Assembly (NCBI GenBank): GCA_027605045.1
Contig: JAQFWX010000002.1
Coordinates: 1,302,001 to 1,366,000 of the forward strand
From: Phallus indusiatus
Taxonomy: Eukaryota > Basidiomycota > Agaricomycetes > Phallales > Phallaceae
Length of the DNA: 64,000 nucleotides
Direction of reading: 5' to 3'
Below are positions 35,654-47,670 of this stretch, piece by piece. Each line of letters begins with the position of its first letter. The first letter of the stretch is position 1. The notes below the pieces were generated by a model. That model ran no database searches. It was given only the letters and a program-made list of their open reading frames with translations, and was not told where the DNA came from. The translations under genes were made by a program, and so were the position numbers.

Positions 35654-37564
35654 ATGACCTCGCCAGTCGACAGCCTCACCGAGGATATCGACCTATTAAT
35701 TGCTTCCATTGGACTCCTATCTTCCATAGTTGATGAAACCAAGAGACCTCGAGACATAGCTATCATTGGCAAGTCTCCCAGAACACCAGGACTTCCACTT
35801 CCATCGACGCCAACAACTCACGACAAAGATATACCATGCGACGTACCGCACGGCATAGAAGAAGAATCATGTCCACCATCACCTTCCGTAACACCCGTTC
35901 TCTTGCGTCTCGATCTTCCGAAGCGGTTTTCGGACCAGGAGTCGGCCAGTCCATTTTCAACCAGTTCTGAAGATTCCACACATAGCGACAGCAAGCGAGC
36001 TGGCGGCGAGGCGGACTTATTAACACCCCAACCACCATCATCTCATGATGACTCGGTGTCGCCGATCTCGTCTTCCACCGTGGCTCTGTTCGAAGATGAT
36101 TCGTTCCCGGTTCTGGATCGTCTTCACATTGAAAAGCATATCATGTCCGCCCGCAGTTCTCAGGTGTTACCACTTGATTCTCCCACTATACCGGATGTTG
36201 TTGGAATAGCGAGTCAAAGACCGGTTCAAATGTCTCCAGAAACAGCTTTGAATGTTACATATGCAGCATCAAGTTCAAGATCATCGCCTAGCTCTAGCTC
36301 TAAGCCAGCGATAGTTCCTCTCCCAGAGGAAGATAGACCACACCCAAAGCGCTTCGAGTCACATAGCGACGACGACGCAGCGACGGTATCCGAGTCACCA
36401 GTAGTCAGAAACCTTCGCGAGTTCTCCAGGTTATACGAGTCAAGACCAGCCCTTTTTGGAACGCATTCACGCACACGAAGTGCACCCATCAACAATCTTA
36501 ACCAACTTCCCCCAAGTTTGCTCGCTGGACAGAAAACCCCGCAAACTCGCCCCCGCCCGGGACGTCCTGACCCTCTCCAGGCGGCGGACAATGTTAAATC
36601 AATGATTGACCTTTTCCCTCTACCTCCGGTGCCTCGATCGCCCCCGCCTGTACCGCCAACACCGGAAGGAATCATGCAGTCTCCATCACGTCAACCCAGC
36701 ATGAGACTTCTTCCTTCCCAGTTGAGATATCAGCTATCGCAGGGAACCCTCCGTCGACCTCTTGCTAATCGCCCAACTCCCTTTAATGATCTAAATGACA
36801 AGCCGAGACCTCTGACAGAATTTCATGTTGATGAACAACATCCAACGTCATCATCCGGTTTTTCAAGAAAGGATCCACGTCTTGGTGCTTTACCATATAC
36901 GTCGCCTCCAGGTATGTTTGAAATAATGATTATATTTGTAGAAGACATTGTAAAGGATTCTTTAGGAAAAACTCACTTCTCTATATCATCCCCTGGGCCA
37001 GTGGTAGGACAACAAGAAGAGTATCCATCTGTATCAACGCCGCGTCCCAACTTTAACCAACAACGCAATGAACAGAATATATATCCGCCTCCCAGACCGT
37101 ATGACAATGATGATCGTCATATTCAACATGATCATCCCGCTCAACCTGCTCACTTTAACCAGTACCACCGCGGACCATCTTCGCCATCCGTCTTTTCAGA
37201 AATGTCCATGTCGCGCTCCGATCCCGAACCAGATATGGGTGATGACGATGACGATGATGCTCAGTCATACATGTCTGATCCGCTCGACGCTATGAGAAGT
37301 CCTATCAGCCCCGACGAAACTATCTTTTTGGAAGGACGTCCGCGTCCGCGTCCTCGTAGAAGTCGTGCCTATGACGATGAAATGACTCAGCCTAAAAGCT
37401 TTTTCGACTTAGGGTTTGACATGGAAATTGGGAAATTGGAAAAGAGATCGAGGTGGAAGTTTTGGCATAAGATGTAAGTCTATAAAACGCTCATTCTTTG
37501 CCCTCACGATCGGTTAATCCCGTTTCTCCTTATTAGAAGGAAACATCACAAGAGAATGCAATGA
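35654..37564 (+). CDS. Disordered Ser/Pro-rich protein with RWKFW tail
   Basis: Uncharacterised protein of about 600 residues. Start ATG 35654: MTSPVDSLTEDIDLLIASIG, a short helical N-terminus. Most of the rest is Ser/Pro/Asp-rich and disordered, with polyproline (FPLPPVPRSPPPVPPTP) that could bind SH3 or WW domains, and an acidic DDDDDD run near 37.24 kb. A probable intron at about 36912-36965 is 54 bp, a multiple of three without a stop, so it reads through in frame. The C-terminus is MEIGKLEKRSRWKFWHK. There the frame can stop at once (TAA 37475-37477), or a GTAAGT donor can splice to a basic end IRKHHKRMQ with TGA 37562-37564; I prefer the spliced form because it also gives a basic tail, as in the neighbouring gene. 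Confidence 0.7.
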
Positions 37565-37772
37565 AGTGGTCACATACTTTTGAGTATGTGATGCTTTTGC
37601 AGTTATTTGTTTTGTCGCGCGGACAGTTCTGCCCTTTGTTTGTGTCTCGGACGCTTTGGAAACCGCATTATGTATTACATCTTGTCTGTTACTTGCACGA
37701 TTTGAAACCACGACTTAATTCTTTTATTTCATTGTATATTCAAGATGAGGCTTAAGTATATGTTACAAAACA

Positions 37773-39327
37773 TCACTTGGTTTTCTCGTTCCATCTAAAA
37801 TGTGTCAGTAAAAGGATATGGAAGGACGAACTCGATTAACTTACAAATCAAGGAACAATTTCCATAAGACGGAGAATAATAACCCTTGCAACCCATTGGC
37901 GATAATCCTTGTCTTTAATCCACGACCAAACAGACCACGTAACCCGTCTACATGTATAACCCGACGGGCGGACTCGACTGTGAGAAATAAAACTTGAGCT
38001 ACGGTATTTTTTTTTCAAATGAACTCCAAGAACTTACAGTAACCGACACGTTCTTCATCGACCTGTCTGTAAGTCTTAACGACCCGAAGGCTGTTGCTGA
38101 CAGTGTCGCTAACAACGCTGGCAACAAATCCAATAATGGCGTCGCGAGACAACTTCTCTACGAAATTGCGGCCTGGTGGAAGATTTTCCTGTAGAGTATT
38201 GAATGTGCTGAACCTATAAAACGTTGGTTATGTCAATGAGCCAGAAGTTACTAATTACTGAGTAAATTGCCAATTACCAGGGATAGTTGCCGACAAAGGT
38301 GGCGGCGGCTGTAGCGATTGCGCCATACCACAGCGTTGTGATACCATATTTCTTTATCTAAAGAAGAAAGTTACAGGCGGGATAAGAGTGAGTTATAGCG
38401 GTGTGCCTTACCCGCTTTCTCAGGACTTCCCAGCCAGAAGCACCTTGAGCCTGAAGCGTAGTCTAAAGAGACTGCAATTAGTCGAAAGGTAGTAAAGAGA
38501 TAAGGACAACGTCACCTTCAAAGTATCAATGGGAGTCAGAATGATACGAAAACCAGCAGCGGCTAAACTAGCAAAGATGGTCTTGAACCAGATGGGAAGA
38601 TCTTTGAAGTAAGAGTTTGTCGATAAGAGTGCTAATATGCCAGCGTTTGCGGCCGTATCTCCAAATCGAGCGACGGGACCTTGAACTAAAGCCGCTGCTA
38701 AACCTTGATAATATCTGCCATATCCACCATCATCGTACAGAGTCTTGATAGCGACCGTCGTAGTGGTTCCAAATCCTATTTGGAAATAAGCACACTTTAT
38801 TGAGTGATGTCATTAGTTAAAACTCACGGTACTGATAATTCATCACCGTTCTAAGAGGCTAACGCACGTCATCAAATAAGGAGAGCGAAAAACCATCGAA
38901 AGAAGAGAGCACACCATCAAAAGCAAAACTTGTAAAACCATAGCTTGAAGACATCATAAGCACTGCAGTTCGTATACAAGGACATTCGAAACTGAGATGT
39001 ACCGGCAGCACCACTAACACCTCCCCCTAGAGCACTTTTCAGCGCATACCCAAGATCAAACTATGCAAATAAATTCAATTCTGCATATTTTCATTTATAT
39101 AGACTATAACATACGTCAAGGTCATCAGCGTCGATCCATCCTTTAATAAAGAAACCTAATCCGATTGCGGCGAGGATCGTCCAGAAGGCATACCAAATGA
39201 TCCTTTTCGTCGTCCATGCACTCTTCGCAGAATGATCATGAAGCTGGCGCTCCTCGGTATCGTGTCCTTGGGTATAAGAGTAAGTTGCGTTCCCGCCGGA
39301 GAGCAACGCCTGCTGCTCAGAGGACAT
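37773..39327 (-). CDS. Mitochondrial-carrier-family protein
   Basis: Predicted membrane protein of the mitochondrial carrier (SLC25) superfamily. Start ATG 39327: MSSEQQALLSGGNATYSYTQ, an extended hydrophilic N-terminus, then a helix IIWYAFWTILAAIGLGFFIK. Carrier-type repeats follow: FDLGYALKSALGGGVSGAA, TTVAIKTLYDDGGYGRYYQG, FRIILTPIDTLKTTLQAQG (the P-x-D-x-x-K signature), TLWYGAIATAAATFVGNYPW, FVASVVSDTVSNSLRVVKTY and DGLRGLFGRGLKTRIIANGL followed by QGLLFSVLWKLFLDL. The last frame can stop at 37841, or splice through a GTAAGT donor to WNEKTK and TGA at 37773-37775. Only one clear canonical signature is visible, so it is a divergent carrier; a fungal-specific subgroup is likely and the substrate is unknown. 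About nine short introns. Confidence 0.75.
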
Positions 39328-39695
39328 GGCAGAAGAAGGGTACGAAAGTGTGTGCACACATAACGCAAAACGTGCAAAACTATGATAAGAAAGCGTGTTC
39401 CCACGGTTTGTAATACAGATCGGTAAGAATAGCCTGAAGCCGCACTGGCGTTGAGATGTGTAATAATTTTATTACAGCTATATTACCAAGGTCTTTGTAC
39501 AAAACATGGCTTAGCTATTAGAGACTAAGATTAAATCAGACAACAACCCCAACAGAAGCCCAGATGAAATAAATAGAAGATGAGGAGAATTTGAAAAGAT
39601 AAATGAATGGAGTTAGTTCGTCAGGTTTAAAGAGGCAACCTGTGTTTGAATTGTACATTTTGCTGAGGCAGAAAACTGAGCCAACCAAATTGGCC
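39328..39695. other. Intergenic region
   Basis: The 370 bp between two minus-strand genes contain the upstream region of the carrier gene and the 3' end of the large unknown gene. Nothing else seen. Confidence 0.4.
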
Positions 39696-42600
39696 CTAAT
39701 GTTTAGGTGAAGCTACACCGTTCGTCCCGTTGCCGTTGGCGTGTATCGCGACTTTTGGAGAACTCGGGTGCTGCGGGGCTGCAACAGCAGTTGGTGATTC
39801 GGCTTTCTTTGTTGTGGACGTGGGGGAGGAGTTATGCACGAGCGAAGGAGTCTTTTCATGTTTCCTGTTGCTATGGTTGATCTTTCCGTCATCCAGGACA
39901 TCCCCAATGAAATCCACGGCACGAGATAACACTAAGGATGTAAATATCGCATAAGTATGATGAATATAATACAGGCGAGACTGGCAGAAAAGAAAACGTA
40001 CAAGATCGCTTGTGTTCTATGGGAGAACGAGGGATCTGAGGCAATGGAACAGCTTGGGTGCGTGGGATGTAAGTCAGCATATCGAATACAATGTCACCGT
40101 GCTTGTTAAAGAGCGGATGGCTCAGTGCAAGACCACCCATGCCGGCGAAACAATGTTCCCAAACACCACCGAATGACTGACGAAGCTCAGAAGCGAGACT
40201 GGAAAGCTCAACGTGAAGCAATCCCTGAAGAGCCTTAACATCGAAGAGTTTTTCAATAGAGACATTCGGTGGAACGGTCTGGAAGTGAGGTTGGGTATCT
40301 CCAGTAACCTCAATGGACAAGCCGTTTCCAGGGAAAAGGGTCTTGATAGACAAAGTGGAAGCCCAAGTCGACTGCAAATGAGTGCTGAAATGTGAAGTGT
40401 TCAGTTCAATGGTCTGTCTCCAGTAGATGAACAAGTTACTTACGACCAACTCTCTTTTCCTTGGAATTCTAACTCGACTTGGACGTCGCCATGCAAGACA
40501 ATGTCAAGTGTACCGTTGTGAGATTCGGGGAAAGATAGCAGGTTCTTCGTCATACCTGAATGGAAATGTCAAACTTGGTTGTTACCCAAACAACAAATCT
40601 CACTCACAAGACACCTTGTACGTGCCGTTTCGGGAAACATCATTGAAGTCGTCGTGCTCGAAACTCCATTTGTTCTTGAATTGCCATTTATAATCACTTT
40701 CCGACTTGTCGGTATTCAATTTCCAATCAGGTTTGACGGTCCTTTTGTGGGCGCAAGAACGCTCAACCCAGGTGGCAAGTGCCAATCCCCATTCACTATC
40801 CTCATCGCCAGTATAGATAGCGGCAGTAGTGCTAGCGCTGTTAGGACAGAAGTTAGGAACAACGGTTGTTGTTCCGTTAACATCTGCCAAAGACTTGAGG
40901 AGACGGTCTTCAAAGAATACCCTACGAGACAAACAAACAGTCCCAGCGCAACTACCGATAGCACCGACACCCCATTGAGCGCTGTATGGTAGGTCTTCAG
41001 TGGGATGTTTGCGAAATGACGTCATTCCGAGGAGAATGAGGACGGCATTCGAGATTTCCGCCGTCTCGCGCGTGTAATCGTGTTCGGAATAGATCTGAAA
41101 GGACAAGCTCGTTAAGCCCCACGATGGCGGCTTGGTACCAGATTTCCAAACTGGAGCACTATAGAGGATGTGGTGTCCATGTGAAATCAGCTCATCGAAG
41201 TAGTGTTTGGTGAGGTAGTGCACGACTGCACGAACATAGCCTATGGCTGAGCGACTGCCAAGAGCGAGGCCATCGAATCTGGACTTGTCATATACGAATT
41301 TAGCAGCTGGTTGACATTAACATTAGTTTGAGCGTGAGGTAACAAACATGTCCATGTCAATACTTACACGAAAAGTCTAGCCCAAGGTGATGAAGGGTGC
41401 GAGATTCCTGGTTACCGTGCGACTTCCAAGCAACTGATTCCTTGAAACGATCAAACCAAGATTTCGACTTCTTGACCACCTTCTCGTGTTCAGTGACGGT
41501 AACATCAACTTCAAAAGCGATAGACCAATCGAAGAAGCTGCACCGTTTATCACTAGACTCAGATGTTAGTGTTGCTGTCTTCAGAAAAGCAATTACGAGA
41601 TGGTGTCACGTACCCTTTCAAAGGAAGCAACGAGCCCTCTTCCAAATGAATCCAAACTAAGGCCTTTTTGTGAGACAAGAACTTCAAAGTAATGGCACCA
41701 AATGAAGCAGTGATGTCTTCCTGGTGAGACCACTTGGTCAGACAGCGAGCATAGTTCTCAGTCTTGTTATGATAGGTTTGCCATAAGGTCTTGAAGTGTT
41801 GGAGAATACCTTCAACAGTTATTACTTGAATGAAGTCGTACTCGCCCATGCTAGTTTCTCCGAGGGTGATTTCTCTAGGCTTGGGGGGATGGGGTACAGG
41901 TCCGCCGGGCGTGGTAGGTTTGTCAGGATGTGAGCCAGTGCGAGCACGGTCGTCGTGGCGATAAAGAATATGGGCATGGATTTTCTTAAGTACGGCGGTG
42001 TAATGTACCTGGAAAAACTCGAAGATGGTTGCTCGTAGGGTAGCGGCCCAGGTTATAGCTATATCCAAGCCGGTAAAGGCGCAAAGCGTCTCACACACGC
42101 GAAGAGCTAATAGAGAATATATAGAATAAGTCGCCGTCGACAAACGTCAACAACCATACTTACTTTTCAAGTCGATCTCAATTAGGGTGACGGAACCCTC
42201 AACCTTCTTAATAAGATCAACAACTGTAACGACCTCCCAGTCCTTATAGGTATGTTTCGGTGGGCTACGAATAATTTGTCAATACCAGTGCAGGTGTGAA
42301 GCATGTAACTTACACATTGAAGTCGTTTCCGTCATATACAATTAACTCCTCGATGACGAAAGAAAGGATGGCTTCACGCTTGCAAAGTATCTTCAATTTA
42401 GGCGCACCAAACTTGACCCAGAATTGGATATCTTTTCTATCGCCAATGGTGGTCCAAGTACTACGGTACTCAGCCAGACATATGTCTTCCTTCTTATGAT
42501 GATGGTGGTGGTGGTGGTGATGGTGATGGTGGTGGTGCTCCTCTTCTTCGGATTCCATAATAGCCTTGAGCCATTTAGAAGACAGCCCATGGTTGATAGT

Positions 42601-43419
42601 CTCAAGAGTGACACCAAAGATTTCGGTAATGTCGCGTTCCATATTACGGACAAAATGGGGAAGGAGCGAGAATTCGACTTGAACTTGATGACCGTCATCA
42701 TCAAAGTCGGGTAAAGAGAAGAGAACGTGATGGCCTGCTTGGCGCAAGAATCCGAGGTATTGTTTGAGATAGAAGGACAGGGCGTCTTTGGCATCGGCAA
42801 TATCGACTTTTGAAGCAAGACTGGCACCTAAAGATAGTTAAATAATTAATGTGATGTTGAGGATGTTTGTGCATAATCCACATACTCGCTAAGTCCAAAA
42901 CTAATAATTTAATGAGATGGAGTCCATTTCCGATGTGATTGGTAGTTCCTCTAATCGTGTCGATAGCAAAGTCCAGTCGGAAAGCCAATTCCAAGTCCTT
43001 GATATGAACGTTATGAGCCCTAAACAAAGGTGTTAAAAAATCTAAAGAAAGCATTAGACAGTTATCACTCCAACATACCGGGTGGGTGTAAAAGTGGGAA
43101 CATCGATCTTCGCAAAGTCGCGATTGAAATGACCATCTTTAATCTTCAAGTACAGAACAGCTTCATGGTTGCAAACAAAATCGATGTGAGGTCTGTCAAA
43201 AACAGCACTAAACATCGATTCCGGTTCGCCGGTGGTCTTGGAAACATGTTTGCTCCCAACATGGAATTCACGAAGAGCAAAATCATAGCGGACGCGCTCC
43301 AAATGCTTCAGATTCTTGCCGGCATATTTGCTGCACTCGACAGAGTTTTGCCAAAGCGCTGTTAATTGTGCGTTCACGTAGTGAACAGCGTGGTGTGCAG
43401 AGTTTTCACCGAGACACAT
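39696..43419 (-). CDS. Large unknown protein with poly-His run
   Basis: I do not recognise this family. Start ATG 43419: MCLGENSAHHAVHYVNAQLT. Exons read in order: RVRYDFALREFHVGSKHVSK, then SMFSAVFDRPHIDFVCNHEA followed by VLYLKIKDGHFNRDFAKIDV; NVHIKDLELAFRLDFAIDTI; HQVQVEFSLLPHFVRNMERD; AIMESEEEE followed by 14 His; KDIQFWVKFGAPKLKILCKR; VVTVVDLIKKVEGSVTLIEI; and later DHKWQF-like segments around 40.7 kb. Alternating beta-like patterns (VCNHEAVLYLKIKDGHF, CKREAILSFVIEELIVYDGN, KKALVWIHLEEGSLLPLKGY) suggest a repeated beta-domain. The C-terminal 80 residues are Ser/Pro/Asn-rich and end GTNGVASPKH at 39696. At least ten exons and probably about 1000 residues. No transmembrane segment or signal peptide is obvious, so a cytosolic protein is likely. 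Confidence 0.7.
42496..42537 (-). repeat. 14-codon His repeat
   Basis: On the minus strand this is CAC/CAT repeated 14 times, directly after a Glu-rich stretch (ESEEEE) inside the large unknown gene. Both His codons are mixed, so it is a coding homopolymer rather than a pure DNA microsatellite. Confidence 0.9.
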
Positions 43420-45162
43420 TTGTGGATATTATAGATATGAGAGTGAAGCTGAGCTTGACTGAGGAAGAAATGTTCGAGATGGGGAAGATGGAGACTTACG
43501 AGAGCCTTTCTACCTGCTTTTATACCAACAACAGTATATGTCACTAAACCTCGAAAAAAAAACTACAAAGGGACCAAGGCAACATACCAATTAACGAATA
43601 GACAGCGCGTCGGCGATGTGTTAGACCGACAATAAGCTGCTACGAATTCGGTAAAGACAGGGGCAGCCTTTCAAAATATCAGACAGCCTCGGAACATCGC
43701 AACGTAGTTCCAGATTTTTTTTCCAAATCCGGTGCATAACATGGGCTAGACTTTGAACTAGCTTCAATACTACGCCGATCCCCGTACTAAGCTCACATTC
43801 CAATCGCGGTTTTTCTATGCATCCAATGTCTGCACTTGAAGAATTTCCTCACAATTTTTCAGAGAGAAAGCTAAAGAGAAAGGACATCATGGGGTAGCAC
43901 ACTTCAGAATGCGCAGGTACCGTACAATAATTGCGTTGGCAGCTAGGTATGATGAGCCAAGTGACCATTCAAAAACGACCTAGACCTTGATGAAGAAAAT
44001 CCCGCATCTGATGTTCAGAACCTGCCAAAATTTGGGCTGTCCGTGAAACTCTTGATATAACGGGACCAAAAGTGTTTGTTTCATGAGAAACTAGAAGACA
44101 AGTCATTTGACAATATGTAACACTGTCGGAAATGTCAACGCATTGTCTAAGCGTAGCACAGGTCCTTTACCAATTCAGTTAGTGAATGCACTACGCGTAT
44201 TTCTCTCTTGAAGCGTAGAGGAGCACTTCAACGAGATAAGCTCAAAAAGAAGCCCCATAGTATACGTGGCATTGGCATCTACAACCGGAAGCGAGTTATG
44301 TACCAAGCGTCCCAGGAACAAACTTTGGCAACTGGTAACTGAGTTTGTCCTAAGTATGCGAATGGTTGGAGGAACGGAGATCAGACCCTTCTGATGATCC
44401 GTGTTCCATTTGAAACCGAGTTTATTGACAGCGTACAGACTAAGGAGCAACTCGTGATGATGAAGGCGAAAGAAAGGCAAACTGAATAACCGCCGGCGAC
44501 AGCGTTGAAAGACTCGAGCGCTTCAGTTCCCTTTATACTCCCAACTCACATTGATTTGACCCCAATGAATTCCAGCCATTATGTCGGTAGACAGTGACAG
44601 CTGCAAATGATGGCAACATTTTTTAAAATCCAGAGGTTCATGTCAGCCAGGTCGTCGAGTTTGGGACCCATTTGATTGTTCCGTATCCGGACGTTTTTCA
44701 GTCACCAAAGACAAAAAGCTACTATGTACAGTGATCAGATTAGCTGTGTATGTGCCATAAATGGTTAATTATCAAGAATTCGTTCACAAGAGTTACTGTG
44801 CCGCTTGTTTCAAAAGTCAATTTCTGGAGGAAACCTGCATTTTGAAATCGTGACCATTGACCATGTTCAGTTTTCCTTAATGCCTTTGCATTTTGCAAAT
44901 AATCATTTATATTATAAAGTAGATATAATTAATCAGGTGGTATGCTATTCATGCTATTATCTATCCAATGCTGATTGTTATGACAATACTAATTGCGAGG
45001 TGATGGCAATAAACAAATGAAAAAATTGCTCAAGTCGTCGTCAACGTAACGTGTTTTGGAAATGCTGTGTTTGCAGAGATGCTCGTGACCAGTAAAAATC
45101 ATGTGCTCGGGAATAAAATTCGTAACAATGTCAAGACGATAATCGCGTTGGTTGGCATAAGT
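43420..45162. other. Intergenic region of about 1.7 kb
   Basis: Upstream side of the large unknown gene and downstream side of the MFS gene. A few open frames of 60-100 codons (for example minus strand 44.18-44.48 kb) have no recognisable feature. No repeat seen. Confidence 0.4.
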
Positions 45163-47670
45163 TCAAGTGGCGTGACGGCTTCGTTGGCGAATTTTTTCTC
45201 CGTATAACAAGAAACAAATGGAACTGTCAGGATGCATGCATACTTGTCAATGAGCCTATTCACAAAGAGAGCAAGTAAACTCGAGACTTACGCTGGCCAG
45301 CCAATTGCTATGGCGCATGCCGCCAAAATAGTATTACCCTTTCCATAGCCTAAGGCATTATACCTAGAGTAAAGCACATCAGAACAGTGATGAACTTGAT
45401 TACTTTTTTGAGTACTCACATGGCTGGGGCAAAGAGAGGGAATCCGAAACCAGCGAGCGCTCGTATGAATGCAACGGACGCCAATGCTAATTGATCGCAT
45501 GAGAATCAATCGCGAACAAATAAATAATGATTGATTACCTGAGGCAGCATATAGGGTGAAAGCGTCAATAACGTAGTTCTGTACACCCTGGAAAATTGGC
45601 ATCATGCCTAGGCTGTCCAACTTCTCAGCATAAGTTTAGAAGATTGTTTGCATATAACCTACCCTATTAGTAAAAGACCCTAAAAAAATCGATTATGAAA
45701 TGGACTATCGGGATAACTTCGGCTATTGATACTTACGAAATCCGTGGCGACCCATGAGAGGTGCTTCTGCGCGCTCCAACCTGCGACATACTATTTAACA
45801 TTTACTCAAAAACTGAGGAGAGGACAAATCTTACCCATAAGAAGTAAACCGATAGGCAATATGATGACTCCAACAAATAGAGAAGCTGTGCCGTGGTCAG
45901 TATTCCTGTGTAAAACGCACAACAACCTGAACATAAAACTTACGAAGGCGATACTCGGGTTTCCCAACACCATCGTTTTTTGCGCTAAGTTTCCTGTAAG
46001 CATAATCCAAAATTCTTGCGTTGGCCTACAGAATAAACGTTAGACTTCTACTGACATTGAATTGGAATCTAGACTCACCTGAGAACCCAAGGTTAGCCCA
46101 ATGCCAAGGGCGATATAATGTAAACCGGCAATTCCGACGCTTTCCCCATATGTGATTTGGAATACATTGGGAATGATAACCAATACCACTACACAGATAA
46201 TATTAGATAAGAAAAGAGCAAATATGTGTCAGAATACGTACAATAAACGAGGCCTGTATAGATTGAACGAATGGTTTAGTGTCATTGTGCGTGCCACGTG
46301 TAACTAATCATCACTTGCCATATCTAGGATAAGAAATACCATTAGAAATTGCAGTGAGGTACCTGAACCAAGAGACTCACATAAATGCCATATATAAGCC
46401 AAGTAGCTGAATGATAGGTTCATAGAAAAATAGTCTGAATGGTCGAATGAGTGCCCGACTGAATATTTGTTGCCAACTGTAATAATATAATGAATGAACT
46501 TATAAAAAACCAAGAGAGACGAAGAATCGTACTGCCGATCGGGATTATCGAAGACTGTATGAACTACTGAGTTATCCTTGGGATCCATACCCATATCTTT
46601 CCGGATCTGTTGAGCTTTGCCTTCAAGCAGAAGCGGATGAAAAGCTAAACGAAGCATACTCATTAGTGCACAAAATTAATATATTCAGCAGACGTGCGCA
46701 CTTTCACGTAAGGCAAATAAGCCAACTATTTGGACGACACAGCACACCAAACTGGAAGACCAAAAAACCCATCTCCATGTCGTCTTTTCGGCGATAAATC
46801 CCCCGGCAACGGGACCTACGTCAGTGTAAATTATATGTAAATTTATCAGGACTTGAAATCATCATACCGATTGCCGGTCCTAAAACAGGAGCCAAACTAT
46901 AGATTGCCACGGCACGTCCTCGTTCTTTAGGTGAGAAACAGTCTCCTAATACACCACCACCAATCTGTAAACATCGAAGTTCAGATCAAACGTGTCAAAA
47001 GATATTCCAAGAACTTACAGCTAGGGGTGCACTTCCACCAAATCCAGCTAAAAAACGAAATGCCAGAAATTGATGGGTGTTTTTAGAAAAACCACAAGCG
47101 GTATTGAAAACTAAGAAGAACAAATTTGCGCCTTGTATTACTCGCACCCGGCCAAATATTTCGCTTAAAGGTCCCAATAAAAGAGGACCAAATGCTAAAT
47201 TTATGATTAAGGAACTTTCCAAATTGCAGTCTACCAGAGATACCTACCGTAGGCTAGAACAAAGATAGAGACAACCATGGATAATATCACGCTATTTGAT
47301 ATGTGAAAGTCACGTGCAAGAGCTTCAGCAGCAGGAGCTACCATAGAAGATGCGATAGGAGATAGAAATGTGTAAGACGAAACGACAAGGACAGCAGCCC
47401 ATTTCTTTCGTTTAGGCCAACTAGGAGAGTCGTAAGTTGAATGGCGAAAAGCACATAGAAAATGTGTGCTCACTTCTGAGGGTTCATGGGGTCATTCGGC
47501 CCTTCCCAATTCACGATGATTTCCTGGTGCTTCGACTGATCACCATCGTGCTCTTTGCTCCTATCTAAACTTTCCTCTAGCTCCTTCGGAGTAGGGCTAG
47601 GAGCAGCGATCGCTGTCTCCTGTGAGGTCGTTTCATGGGTCTGAGAATGTTTTTCTTCGTTGTATCCCAT
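45163..47670 (-). CDS. MFS drug/polyamine-type transporter (DHA1)
   Basis: Plasma-membrane proton antiporter of the 12-helix DHA1 group (yeast Tpo/Flr1 relatives). The start is ATG 47670: the open frame upstream begins with TTG. An acidic N-terminal tail ends in VNWEGPNDPMNPQK, the classic DHA1 entry, then WPKRKKWAAVLVVSSYTFLS and SSMVAPAAEALARDFHISNS. Next is FGPLLLGPLSEIFGRVRVIQ, holding the loop 2-3 motif. LAFRLAGFGG-type sequence reads FRFLAGFGGSAPLA. CFSPKERGRAVAIYSLAPVL runs into GPAIGPVAGGFIAEKTTWRW and VFW, the antiporter motif C region. Helices 7-12 follow in short exons (ESVGIAGLHYIALGIGLTLG; PSMALSVALIGVVILPIGLL; ALAGFGFPLFAPAMYNALGY then GKGNTILAACAIAIGWPA). The end reads LLYGEKIRQRSRHAT, TGA at 45163-45165, after a small last intron. 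The gene looks complete. Confidence 0.88.

Noticed and set aside
44175..44480. 101-codon minus-strand ORF in the 43.4-45.2 kb gap
   Set aside because: No splice signals or family features; composition not convincing.
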